From the NCBI GenBank assembly GCA_017958895.1, contig JAGDBT010000023.1:1-15251 (forward strand): DNA of 15,251 nt, in the 5' to 3' direction. Shown in pieces: positions 1-6,515 of this stretch; within the stretch, counting starts at the first letter, position 1, and the number at the start of each line of letters is the position of its first letter. A program made the translations under genes and the position numbers. This DNA comes from Alphaproteobacteria bacterium. GTDB lineage: Bacteria; Pseudomonadota; Alphaproteobacteria; RF32; CAG-239. The notes under the pieces were generated by a model that saw only the letters and a program-made list of their open reading frames with translations, did not search any database and was not told the origin of the DNA.

Positions 1-1262
1 TACAGCAAAGCCGCACCACCGCCGGCCACAATACCTTCACGTACTGCCGCACGGGTAGCATGCAAAGCATCATCAATGCGATCTTTGCGTTCTTTAACTT
101 CAACTTCGGAAGCACCGCCTACTTTAATTACGGCCACACCGCCGGAAAGTTTACCCAGACGTTCTTGTAATTTTTCCCGGTCATAGTCGGAAGTGGTTTG
201 CGAAATTTCCTGACGTATTTGCGCCGCTCTGCCGGCAATGGCTTCTTTGTCACCGGCACCGTCAATAATTGTAGTGTCATCCTTGGTAATTTCTACACGT
301 TTAGCAGTACCGAGCATATCAAGCGTTACATTCTCAATTTTCATTCCCAATTCATCGGAAATTACCTGACCGCCGGTTAAAGTGGCAATATCTTGCAACA
401 TGGCTTTGCGACGATCACCGAACCCCGGAGCTTTAACGGCACAAACTTTCAAACCGCCGCGGATTCTGTTGACTACCAAAGTAGCTAAAGCTTCGCCTTC
501 AATATCTTCGGCAATAATTATTAAGGCACGACCGGATTGTACCACAGCTTCCAAAACAGAAATCATCGGTTGTAAGTTGGAAATTTTCTTGTCGTAAAGC
601 AAGATGAACGGATTATCAAATTCACAATTCATTTTTTCGGCATTGGTCACAAAATAAGGAGAGAGGTAACCGCGGTCAAATTGCATACCTTCAACAACAT
701 CAAGTTCGGTTTCCAAACCCTTGGCATCTTCAACGGTAATTACACCGTCGTTACCGACCTTTTCCATAGCCTTGGATAAATATTCACCGATTGTGGTATC
801 ACCGTTGGCGGAAATAGTACCTACTTGAGCAATTTCAGCGGAAGATTGCACGGCTTTTGAACGTGATTTAACATCTTCAACAACCGCACTTACGGCCATA
901 TCTATACCGCGTTTAACATCAAGCGGATTCATTCCGGCCGCTACGGCTTTGCAACCCTCGCGAATAATGCTTTCGGCCAAAACGGTGGCGGTTGTGGTTC
1001 CGTCGCCCGCCTTATCGGCAGTTTTTTGGGCCACTTCTTTAATCAACTGAGCACCCATATTTTCAAATTTGTCGGCCAAAACAACTTCTTTAGCTACCGA
1101 AACACCGTCTTTGGTAAGTTTAGGAGCTCCGTAAGATTTATCAAGCATAACATTGCGACCCTTAGGTCCCAAAGTTACTTTTACGGTTTTAGCCAAAGTT
1201 TCAACGCCCTTAAGCATTTTGCTGCGAGCGTCAGTTCCAAATTTAATATCTTTTGCAGCCAT
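1..1262 (-). CDS. groEL: Chaperonin GroEL (60 kDa), C-terminus cut by window edge
   Basis: This is the large chaperonin subunit, which forms the double-ring ATPase that folds cytosolic proteins together with GroES. About 420 of roughly 545 residues are present; the reading frame stays open to base 1, so the missing C-terminus is a window effect. Reverse-strand translation begins MAAKDIKFGTDARSKMLKGV and carries the nucleotide-binding motifs VTLGPKGRNV (residues 29-38) and GDGTTTATVL (86-95, with the ATP-hydrolysis Asp87). The apical segment follows (VEGMQFDRGYLSPYFVTN), and the visible end reaches the GGGAALLY motif. The ATG at 1262-1260 has an AAAGGA ribosome site at 1271-1276, 8 nt away. 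groES ends 15 nt upstream, the usual groES-groEL operon. The identification is secure by family sequence; only the 3' end is unseen. Confidence 0.98.
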   Translation of the reverse strand, partial: MAAKDIKFGTDARSKMLKGVETLAKTVKVTLGPKGRNVMLDKSYGAPKLTKDGVSVAKEVVLADKFENMGAQLIKEVAQKTADKAGDGTTTATVLAESIIREGCKAVAAGMNPLDVKRGIDMAVSAVVEDVKSRSKAVQSSAEIAQVGTISANGDTTIGEYLSKAMEKVGNDGVITVEDAKGLETELDVVEGMQFDRGYLSPYFVTNAEKMNCEFDNPFILLYDKKISNLQPMISVLEAVVQSGRALIIIAEDIEGEALATLVVNRIRGGLKVCAVKAPGFGDRRKAMLQDIATLTGGQVISDELGMKIENVTLDMLGTAKRVEITKDDTTIIDGAGDKEAIAGRAAQIRQEISQTTSDYDREKLQERLGKLSGGVAVIKVGGASEVEVKERKDRIDDALHATRAAVREGIVAGGGAALL

Positions 1263-1277
1263 TTTTTTTATCCTTTA

Positions 1278-1565
1278 TTATTCTACAATTGCTAAAATAT
1301 CAGATTCTTTGATTATTAAGCGCGTTTCACCGTTTACTTTGATTTCGGTGCCGCCCCATTTGGCGAACAATACGCGGTCGCCGACTTTAACGCTCATCGG
1401 CAGAATTTTGCCGTCTTCGGCTCTGAAACCGTTTCCTACGGCTTCAACAATACCTTCGGAAGGTTTTTCTTTAGCCGTATCCGGAATAATTATTCCGCCG
1501 GCGGTTTTGGTTTCTTCATCTACACGTTTTACCAACACTTTATCGTGTAAGGGTTTAATATTCAT
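1278..1565 (-). CDS. groES: Co-chaperonin GroES (10 kDa)
   Basis: This is the heptameric lid of the GroEL chamber, 95 residues, normal for the family. It shows MNIKPLHDKVLVKRVDEE at the N-terminus, a mobile loop around residues 16-31 with the GroEL-contacting hydrophobic tripeptide in GGIIIP (23-28), and the closing strand with GDRVLFAKWGGTEI. I chose the ATG at 1565-1563. An upstream in-frame GTG at 1574 would add three residues, but it overlaps the GGAG ribosome site (1574-1577), which is correctly spaced (8 nt) for 1565. groEL follows 15 nt downstream. A promoter probably lies in the 84 nt between this gene and the upstream peptidase gene. Confidence 0.97.
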   Translation of the reverse strand: MNIKPLHDKVLVKRVDEETKTAGGIIIPDTAKEKPSEGIVEAVGNGFRAEDGKILPMSVKVGDRVLFAKWGGTEIKVNGETRLIIKESDILAIVE

Positions 1566-1590
1566 TTTTTGCACTCCGTAAATAAGTTTT

Positions 1591-1606
1591 AACTAATACT
1601 TTAGTT
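1591..1606. promoter_or_regulatory. Inverted repeat in the groESL upstream region
   Basis: AACTAA-TACT-TTAGTT is a perfect 6-bp inverted repeat, extendable to 7 bp by the flanking T1590/A1607. It lies 25 to 41 nt upstream of the groES start. A TTGACT hexamer (-35-like, reverse strand, 1625-1630) lies upstream of it, but I see no convincing -10 at proper spacing. The palindrome may be a heat-shock or repressor operator, or part of an alternative-sigma promoter. No CIRCE element (the HrcA operator) is recognisable. The role is inferred only from position. Confidence 0.3.
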
Positions 1607-1649
1607 AGTGTTGCAAAATTTCAAAGTCAATAAGGAGGAAAAAATTTTT

Positions 1650-2366
1650 TTAATTTAAATATTGACTGAAGGAAACGATAATGAGTGCGGCATAAACAAT
1701 GGCCGGTCCGAACGCTCCGTCGCGGCGGTGGTTTATGATACAATTGAGGGCAAATATTATGCAGGAGCCGAGAATTATGTAAGAAATTTGCTCCAATCCC
1801 ACCCAAGCACCGAGAGCGCACAAAAGTTTGATATCACCGCCACCGAAGGCATCGGGATATTTCCAGAGGATAAATAAACTGGCAATTACCGGCAAAACAT
1901 AGCCTAAAACCGCTCCGCAAACACTGTTTTGCGTATATGATAAAAATTCATTGGACAGCCAGCTGCCGGAATGAACGGCAAAAACCGCATAGGCAAAACC
2001 CAAAACCAGAAGCGGAACAGTCAATAAATCAGGCAAGAGCATAAAGCGCTTATCAACTTCAACCAGCAAAAGGTTTATCCATAAAAAAGCAATATGCCAC
2101 CAACGAAAATTTAAATTAAAATTCAAAACAAAAAAGATGGTGGCGGCGGCCGTAAAAATACCCCAACCCAGACTGCGCATTATATAACGGCGGAAAAGTT
2201 CCGTGTATTTTTTGTTTTCTTTAAGTTTTGCCCAAGGCATATAATGTGTCGGAACAAATATATTGAGAAGTACATTACCCAACGTGGCCGGCATCTGTTT
2301 GCCGATTCGTCTTGCTAAATAAGGAATAAAACATCCGAACAAAAAACCGTAAATAATGTAACTCAT
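1650..2366 (-). CDS. A24-family prepilin-peptidase-like membrane protein
   Basis: This is a polytopic inner-membrane aspartic protease of the type IV prepilin peptidase (A24) kind, which cleaves and sometimes methylates pilin-like precursors. Counting from the upstream ATG at 2372, the two catalytic-type aspartates are D107 (VEVDKRFMLLPD) and D180 (GGGDIKLLCALGAWVG, the GxGD motif), followed by a family-like FGPAIVYAA segment near the C-terminus. The N-terminal half keeps hydrophobic segments but lacks the CxxC...CxxC zinc motif seen in many PilD proteins, so methyltransferase activity is doubtful. I place the start at the ATG at 2366, because the AGGAG at 2374-2378 is 7 nt from it but abuts the ATG at 2372. 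No pilus, secretion or flp/tad gene is in view, so its substrate is unknown. It lies 84 nt upstream of groES. Confidence 0.78.
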   Translation of the reverse strand: MSYIIYGFLFGCFIPYLARRIGKQMPATLGNVLLNIFVPTHYMPWAKLKENKKYTELFRRYIMRSLGWGIFTAAATIFFVLNFNLNFRWWHIAFLWINLLLVEVDKRFMLLPDLLTVPLLVLGFAYAVFAVHSGSWLSNEFLSYTQNSVCGAVLGYVLPVIASLFILWKYPDAFGGGDIKLLCALGAWVGLEQISYIILGSCIIFALNCIINHRRDGAFGPAIVYAALIIVSFSQYLN

Positions 2367-2428
2367 GAGCATTCTCCTTTGTCATCTCAATGAGTAGCAA
2401 ATAATTTATAAGATTTTGTTAAAAACTC

Positions 2429-2457
2429 TTGATTTATGAATATTTTTGTTGTAAAAC
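2429..2457 (+). promoter_or_regulatory. Putative sigma-70 promoter of rplY-pth
   Basis: TTGATT (2429-2434) and TAAAAC (2452-2457) each match the sigma-70 consensus at 4 of 6 bases and are separated by exactly 17 nt. The predicted transcription start, about 2463-2465, falls at the first base of the leader hairpin described next. It faces away from the minus-strand peptidase gene. It is supported by sequence only, and low-GC DNA gives many chance matches. Confidence 0.45.
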
Positions 2458-2464
2458 GCATTTA

Positions 2465-2490
2465 CTTTCGGCACCCCTGGAGGCTGAAAG
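2465..2490 (+). promoter_or_regulatory. rplY 5'-leader hairpin
   Basis: CTTTCGGC (2465-2472) pairs with GCTGAAAG (2483-2490) over eight base pairs including one G-U, closing a 10-nt loop ACCCCTGGAG. It lies between the putative promoter and the rplY ribosome site and has no strong U-run after it, so it is not an ordinary terminator. It could be a 5' stabiliser or an autoregulatory site for L25, an RNA-binding protein that recognises 5S rRNA. Confidence 0.45.
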
Positions 2491-2517
2491 GTGTTAATTT
2501 TATTAAGGAAAAGAAAA

Positions 2518-2808
2518 ATGACAGAATATACTTTTAATGCTAAAAAGCGTGAAAAAGCAGGTAAGGGGGCAGCTCGTGCTTGTCGTCGTGAGGGTCGCGT
2601 ACCTGCCGTTATTTATGGCGGAAAGAAAGACGTGGTTTTAATCAGTCTTGATCCGGTTGAGTTGGAAAAAGCTTTGGATATGGCTGATTTTTATCAAGCT
2701 GAAATTACGGTTGATGTTGAAGGCAAAAAGACGAAAGTTGTTTGCCAAGATGTTCAATTCCATCCGGTTTCTGACAGACCTATTCACGTTGATTTTATGC
2801 GTAAATAA
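2518..2808 (+). CDS. rplY: Large-subunit ribosomal protein bL25, short form
   Basis: This is the 5S-rRNA-binding protein of the 50S subunit. The 96 residues cover only the N-terminal L25 domain: MTEYTFNAKKREKAGKGAAR, then RREGRVPAVIYG (23-34), and VQFHPVSDRPIHVDF (79-93) at the end. The length resembles the E. coli protein (about 94) rather than the CTC/TL5 form of about 200 residues common in alphaproteobacteria; the stop is followed at once by pth, so no second domain is hidden here. The ATG at 2518 is preferred, with AAGGA about 8 nt upstream; a GTG at 2491 would add nine non-homologous residues and lies just after the leader hairpin. It is co-transcribed with pth (9-nt gap), the common rplY-pth pairing. 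Confidence 0.95.
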   Translation: MTEYTFNAKKREKAGKGAARACRREGRVPAVIYGGKKDVVLISLDPVELEKALDMADFYQAEITVDVEGKKTKVVCQDVQFHPVSDRPIHVDFMRK

Positions 2809-2817
2809 GAGGTTGTG

Positions 2818-3405
2818 ATGTTTTTGGTGGTTGGCTTGGGTAATCCCGGTGCGGAATATGCGGCTACCCGCCATAATGTCGGATTTATGGCGGCTGATGT
2901 GATTCACAGCCGCTATAATTTTTCGCCGTTTCGTGCTAAATTTAACGGACTTATTGCCGAGGGGCAAATTGAGGGTGAAAAAGTTTATCTCTTAAAACCG
3001 CAGACCTTTATGAACCTTTCCGGCAACAGTGTAGTCCAAGCGGCAAAATTTTATAAGATTTTGCCGGAAAATATTGTAGTTATTCATGACGATATGGATT
3101 TACCGACCGATAAAATAAAGGCTAAACAGGGCGGTGGTTCCGGCGGTCATAACGGTATAAAAAGTATAGATTCGTGTATTACACCGAACTATAACAGGAT
3201 TCGCATAGGCGTCGGACACCCGGCCGATAAAAGCGGAGATAAAGTAATAAACCATGTGTTATCGGATTTTTCCAAAGCAGATAAAGAAAATATTGAACGG
3301 GATTTGGAAATTGTGGCCGATATATTGCCGACCTTTATAACCAAGGGTATTGCCGAATGCTCTAATCGCTTAGGTATGATATTGCAACAAAACAAGCAAG
3401 CTTAA
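2818..3405 (+). CDS. pth: Peptidyl-tRNA hydrolase
   Basis: This enzyme hydrolyses peptidyl-tRNAs released from stalled ribosomes, recycling tRNA in the cytosol. It has 195 residues, the usual size. Active-site features are all visible: VGLGNPG (5-11, Asn9), TRHNVGF with catalytic His19, PQTFMNLSG with Asn66, VVIHDDMDLP with Asp92, and GGGSGGHNGIKSI with His111/Asn112. I chose the ATG at 2818; the GTG at 2815 adds one residue and sits too close to the AAGAGG ribosome site (2807-2812). It follows rplY by 9 nt and converges with the nitroreductase gene, leaving 8 nt between the two stop codons. Confidence 0.97.
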   Translation: MFLVVGLGNPGAEYAATRHNVGFMAADVIHSRYNFSPFRAKFNGLIAEGQIEGEKVYLLKPQTFMNLSGNSVVQAAKFYKILPENIVVIHDDMDLPTDKIKAKQGGGSGGHNGIKSIDSCITPNYNRIRIGVGHPADKSGDKVINHVLSDFSKADKENIERDLEIVADILPTFITKGIAECSNRLGMILQQNKQA

Positions 3406-3413
3406 ACAGTCAT

Positions 3414-4016
3414 TTACTTAAAAATCTTAAAACGTTCTTCCAAAGGCAGAAAAGTTTTTTCGGCCGGTTCCTTATTTATGCTTCCGAAAGGCATTTCAGC
3501 CACCAGTTCCCAATTTTTCGGCAGTTTTAACAAATCAGGTAAATCGTTTTCGATAACTTCATTATAATGTTGTAAGGAGGCACCGATGTTATTTTCTGCC
3601 AAAGTCTGCCAAATCATATATTGCAAGATACCGTTGGCCTGTTGAACCCAAACCGACATATTCTTGGCATATAAAGGATATTTTTTCTTCAAGAGGGCTA
3701 ATGATTTTTTATCTTCAAAAAACAAAACGGTTCCGTGAGCCTGACTGAAACCGGCAATACGTTTTCGCATGGCCGCTCTTTGCTCGCCCGAAGTTAAAGC
3801 AACCAAGTTGTTTTCAATGATTTGCCATAATTTATGATGATATTCATTGAGCAAAACGGCAATTCGCGCCGATTGCACATTAAACGGAGTAGGGCAATTT
3901 TTAAGGCAGGCTTGTATGGTTTCAAAAAGACAATTATCCGAAACGGGCAAAGTTTTTTCCAAGCCGTAAACGGAGCGTCTGATGCTGAGGCTGTCTTGTT
4001 CAATGCAATTACTCAT
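3414..4016 (-). CDS. Nitroreductase-family oxidoreductase (Hbn1/Frm2-like)
   Basis: This is a likely FMN-dependent NAD(P)H oxidoreductase of the nitroreductase fold, 200 residues, cytosolic with no signal peptide. Motifs fitting the subgroup related to yeast Hbn1/Frm2 are RRSVYGL (13-19, phosphate/FMN contact in the family), CPTPFNVQSARI (41-52), GTVLFFED (95-102), ENNIGASLQHYN (141-152) and MPFGSINKEPAEK (175-187). The substrate cannot be read from sequence; relatives act on nitro-compounds or quinones or have unclear roles. The ATG at 4016 has AGGGAG (4024-4029) 7 nt upstream. It is the last gene of the minus-strand run, 52 nt after the TPR gene, so it may be co-transcribed with the efflux operon. 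No terminator is visible after it. Confidence 0.85.
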   Translation of the reverse strand: MSNCIEQDSLSIRRSVYGLEKTLPVSDNCLFETIQACLKNCPTPFNVQSARIAVLLNEYHHKLWQIIENNLVALTSGEQRAAMRKRIAGFSQAHGTVLFFEDKKSLALLKKKYPLYAKNMSVWVQQANGILQYMIWQTLAENNIGASLQHYNEVIENDLPDLLKLPKNWELVAEMPFGSINKEPAEKTFLPLEERFKIFK

Positions 4017-4068
4017 TTTAAAACTCCCTGATATGTTCTAAATAAGAAGAGGTTGCCGATTTTCAAGC

Positions 4069-5406
4069 TTAGTCTATATAGTTATGTACTTTGGCAAGCT
4101 TGTTTTTTACGGCATCAATAGCGTTTTTGGCATGAAGTTGGGTATAAACTTCCAGAGCCGAATTAAAATAATTTTGCGCTTCATACATAAAATTTTCATC
4201 TTCGTTTTGCTTGCCGAGCAGATAATAAATGTTGCCTATTTCTACTTGAATTTGCGCCCATTCCGTCGGGTAAGAATTTTGGGCATAAAGTTCCTGCTGT
4301 TTGCGATAGGCGGTTATGGCCAACAACATGATTTCGTTGCTGGCGGTGTTCATACCGAGCGAGGTCAGATAATAACCGAGCAAGCCTTGCAAATAACCCC
4401 AGGAATTGCGGAATTTATCCTTGGTGTAAACTTTTTCCGTGTCACGCAATTGCGCAACCGCATCACGCAAGGCCTGTAAATCGCCGGTTTGTTTCCAATA
4501 TTCAAAATAAAGTCTTGCCAAATGACAAGCAATTAAAGCATAATCATAAGGGTATGCGCGATGGAGATTTTTTAAGGCTTTTTGATAGCAGGCAACGGCT
4601 GTTTTCAAATAAACCGAATTTTCGGAAGACAGACTTCTGAAAGCGTTTTCGTAAAGCAGACCGAGGTTATTATAGGTGCAACCGCAAAAAACCGGCTGTG
4701 TGCGATATTGAGAATTTTTCAGAGAGTTGTTGAATAGTTCGCTGATTATATCCAAATCTTCGGTTTTTATATTTTCGGCCGCCGCGCAAAGATAAATTTT
4801 TCCCAACATATTCATTATAAAAGGCATAAACTCGCGAGATAAATCTTTCGGCGAGGTGTCTTGCGAAAGCAAAGAAATAATATCGGCCAACAATAATGGT
4901 TTGTGACGTTGTTGGTTAAGTGTTATCGGTTTTATAGCGGCAATAATTATGCCGTAAATCAGCAATAACATGGATTCGGAAAAATTGTCGGTGTTTGTAA
5001 AAAAGCTCAAAGGAACATACAGATTATCCAAGAGCGAAAATTTATTGTTTTCTTCCAAATCATATTGGTTTGCCACCTGAAAATTAAGCCGTATTTTGGC
5101 ATTCTCTTCGTAACCCCAGATTATGATATCGGAATGTGAGGAATTTAATATTTTTTGCCCGCAATCTATAAAATCATAGAAAAAACGGCCTTGCAGATTA
5201 AGAAAACCTTTCGGAAAAGGTTCATCGAAAAATTTGACGGAGAATAATTTGTTTTTGCTGAGCATTTGCGCAAAATGTTTGGCACAATTCAGTCCGCTTT
5301 TTTCTTCAAAAGCGGCAACGGTTATTTGAAACAATCCGACGGTTTCATCTTTTTTGGGACCGTTGATAAAATTACGGATATTGTTAAGGCACGAACTCAG
5401 AGGCAT
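4069..5406 (-). CDS. TPR-repeat protein with TolB-N-like N-terminal domain, function unknown
   Basis: This 445-residue soluble protein has no signal peptide. Residues 22-112 look like an alpha/beta domain: a strand FQITVAAFEE, a helix, a strand LFSVKFF, and HSDIIIWGYEE leading into KIRLNFQVA. The pattern recalls the TolB/CsgG N-terminal fold found in front of TPR arrays in some alphaproteobacterial proteins; this is an inference. Residues 244-423 hold at least four helical-pair repeats of TPR type, for example YNNLGLLYENAF, WGYLQGLLGYYLTSLG with AITAYRKQQELY, and QVEIGNIYYLLG with AQNYFNSALEVY. Such arrays bind proteins or peptides. Its ATG overlaps the stop of the upstream membrane-protein gene by one base (TAATG), implying translational coupling and probably a physical partnership. 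No catalytic motif is seen. Confidence 0.8.
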   Translation of the reverse strand: MPLSSCLNNIRNFINGPKKDETVGLFQITVAAFEEKSGLNCAKHFAQMLSKNKLFSVKFFDEPFPKGFLNLQGRFFYDFIDCGQKILNSSHSDIIIWGYEENAKIRLNFQVANQYDLEENNKFSLLDNLYVPLSFFTNTDNFSESMLLLIYGIIIAAIKPITLNQQRHKPLLLADIISLLSQDTSPKDLSREFMPFIMNMLGKIYLCAAAENIKTEDLDIISELFNNSLKNSQYRTQPVFCGCTYNNLGLLYENAFRSLSSENSVYLKTAVACYQKALKNLHRAYPYDYALIACHLARLYFEYWKQTGDLQALRDAVAQLRDTEKVYTKDKFRNSWGYLQGLLGYYLTSLGMNTASNEIMLLAITAYRKQQELYAQNSYPTEWAQIQVEIGNIYYLLGKQNEDENFMYEAQNYFNSALEVYTQLHAKNAIDAVKNKLAKVHNYID

Positions 5407-6476
5407 TATTTCTTATCCTCGGATTTATTTTGCAATATCTTTTTTGCTTCGCTGATATTTTGCTTTAATTCATCAACGAATTCACGATTAACTTGTTTCA
5501 GTGATTTTTTCTCCAAATGTTGCCCGATGTTACCGTTGAGCCACAAAGTTATAAGCAAAGCAACAATCGGCAGGGAATATTGATTTTCCGCAAAGAGTTG
5601 AAACCAAGCCAGAAACAGAGTTACCACACCGATTTTAAATATATTTAAAGTCAAAACTTGAACGGAATATTTTTGGGCGGCAATATAGTAGTTGGTATTT
5701 TCAGATAAAGTCCCGGTACGGACGGAAAAATATTTGTTCCACATGGCAATTAAAAGTTCGGCCCAGAAGACCGAGGTGAGAATTAAACAAGACGGAAAAC
5801 AAAATTCTCCCATATTCATTAAGAGCAAAGATGATACCAAATAAGCGATTACAAGCGCCGCATCATCATCAAAATCAATTTTTACCTGCAAAAAATTCTG
5901 CCCCAAATAGCCACCGAGGATACCGGCCAATAAAGCGCAAGATAAGCCGATATACAAAGGAGATGCTCCGAGAAAAGCAATAACTATCAATCCGACCAGA
6001 ACTATTATGTTAGGAATAATAAAGGTATGCGGCAGAAGATTCATTATTCTTGAACCTAAACAATACACTGAAAAAAAGGCGATAATAAGCAATTTTGTGA
6101 GCAATTGCGGTATTTCAGGAAACAGTGCATCACCGCTGAAAGGCTGCAGAAAAACGGTAACTGACAGGCAAAAAACGGTGAGAATTGCCAACCAGAAACG
6201 CGAAACAATAAAAGACATAAAATACAGCAGAGCGGCAAACAAAACAGGAGTGATTACTCTGATTAAAGTAAGAGATTCAATGAAGTCGGCATTACTGAAA
6301 GAATAATATATGCCTATACTTCCGATGGCATAAATACCCAACATATAGGGCAACGGAAGCATTGTGAAAGTCATTTCCAAACTTTCCTGATATTTATGAA
6401 TTTGCGGTTTTATCAGCAACGATATAGCCACAAAACCCAACAAAAAAAACAGTCCGGAATATAATAACGTAAGCAT
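5406..6476 (-). CDS. Polytopic inner-membrane protein, unknown family
   Basis: This 356-residue protein has about ten or eleven hydrophobic segments (roughly 4-22, 40-59, 69-88, 92-110, 126-146, 153-170, 173-193, 205-222, 228-246, 273-293, 301-315) and a charged, lysine-rich C-terminal tail (319-356) that is probably cytosolic. A conspicuous acidic cluster DFDDDAAL lies at 201-208 after GGYLGQNF. I do not recognise the family. The number of segments and the acidic loop faintly recall MraY/WecA-type transferases, too weakly to name it. The ATG at 6476 has GGAGG at 6482-6486, which sits in the loop of a small inverted repeat. rsmB ends 39 nt upstream, and the TPR gene overlaps its stop codon, so the two proteins are likely made together. 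Confidence 0.82.
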   Translation of the reverse strand: MLTLLYSGLFFLLGFVAISLLIKPQIHKYQESLEMTFTMLPLPYMLGIYAIGSIGIYYSFSNADFIESLTLIRVITPVLFAALLYFMSFIVSRFWLAILTVFCLSVTVFLQPFSGDALFPEIPQLLTKLLIIAFFSVYCLGSRIMNLLPHTFIIPNIIVLVGLIVIAFLGASPLYIGLSCALLAGILGGYLGQNFLQVKIDFDDDAALVIAYLVSSLLLMNMGEFCFPSCLILTSVFWAELLIAMWNKYFSVRTGTLSENTNYYIAAQKYSVQVLTLNIFKIGVVTLFLAWFQLFAENQYSLPIVALLITLWLNGNIGQHLEKKSLKQVNREFVDELKQNISEAKKILQNKSEDKK

Positions 6477-6495
6477 AACAACCTCCAGTGTTGTT
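6477..6495 (-). promoter_or_regulatory. Inverted repeat placing the ribosome site in a loop
   Basis: AACAAC (6477-6482) and GTTGTT (6490-6495) are perfect complements flanking a 7-nt loop that contains most of the GGAGG ribosome site for the membrane-protein gene. The stem abuts its start codon. A hairpin in the mRNA would expose the ribosome site in the loop; the stem is short and AT-rich, so its effect is uncertain. Confidence 0.3.
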
Positions 6496-6515
6496 GCCAG
6501 CTTAGCATATATTTA

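Noticed and set aside
1153..1581. Plus-strand open frame of 142 codons over groES and the groEL start
   Set aside because: It is antisense to two certain genes, has no ribosome site and resembles no family; it is a shadow of their codon bias.
1569..1594. CIRCE-like left arm TTTGCACTC upstream of groES
   Set aside because: It matches 8 of 9 bases of the CIRCE left arm, but the expected right arm GAGTGCTAA after 9 nt is absent (about 2 of 9). The match is largely the ribosome site itself read on the other strand.
1631..1655. Possible terminator after the peptidase gene (A-run and T-run)
   Set aside because: The self-complementary part is A/T only, with no GC stem, and it lies within the likely groES promoter region.
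3396..3420. Possible shared terminator between convergent pth and the nitroreductase gene
   Set aside because: Only 8 nt separate the stop codons, and no stem followed by a T-run could be found on either strand.
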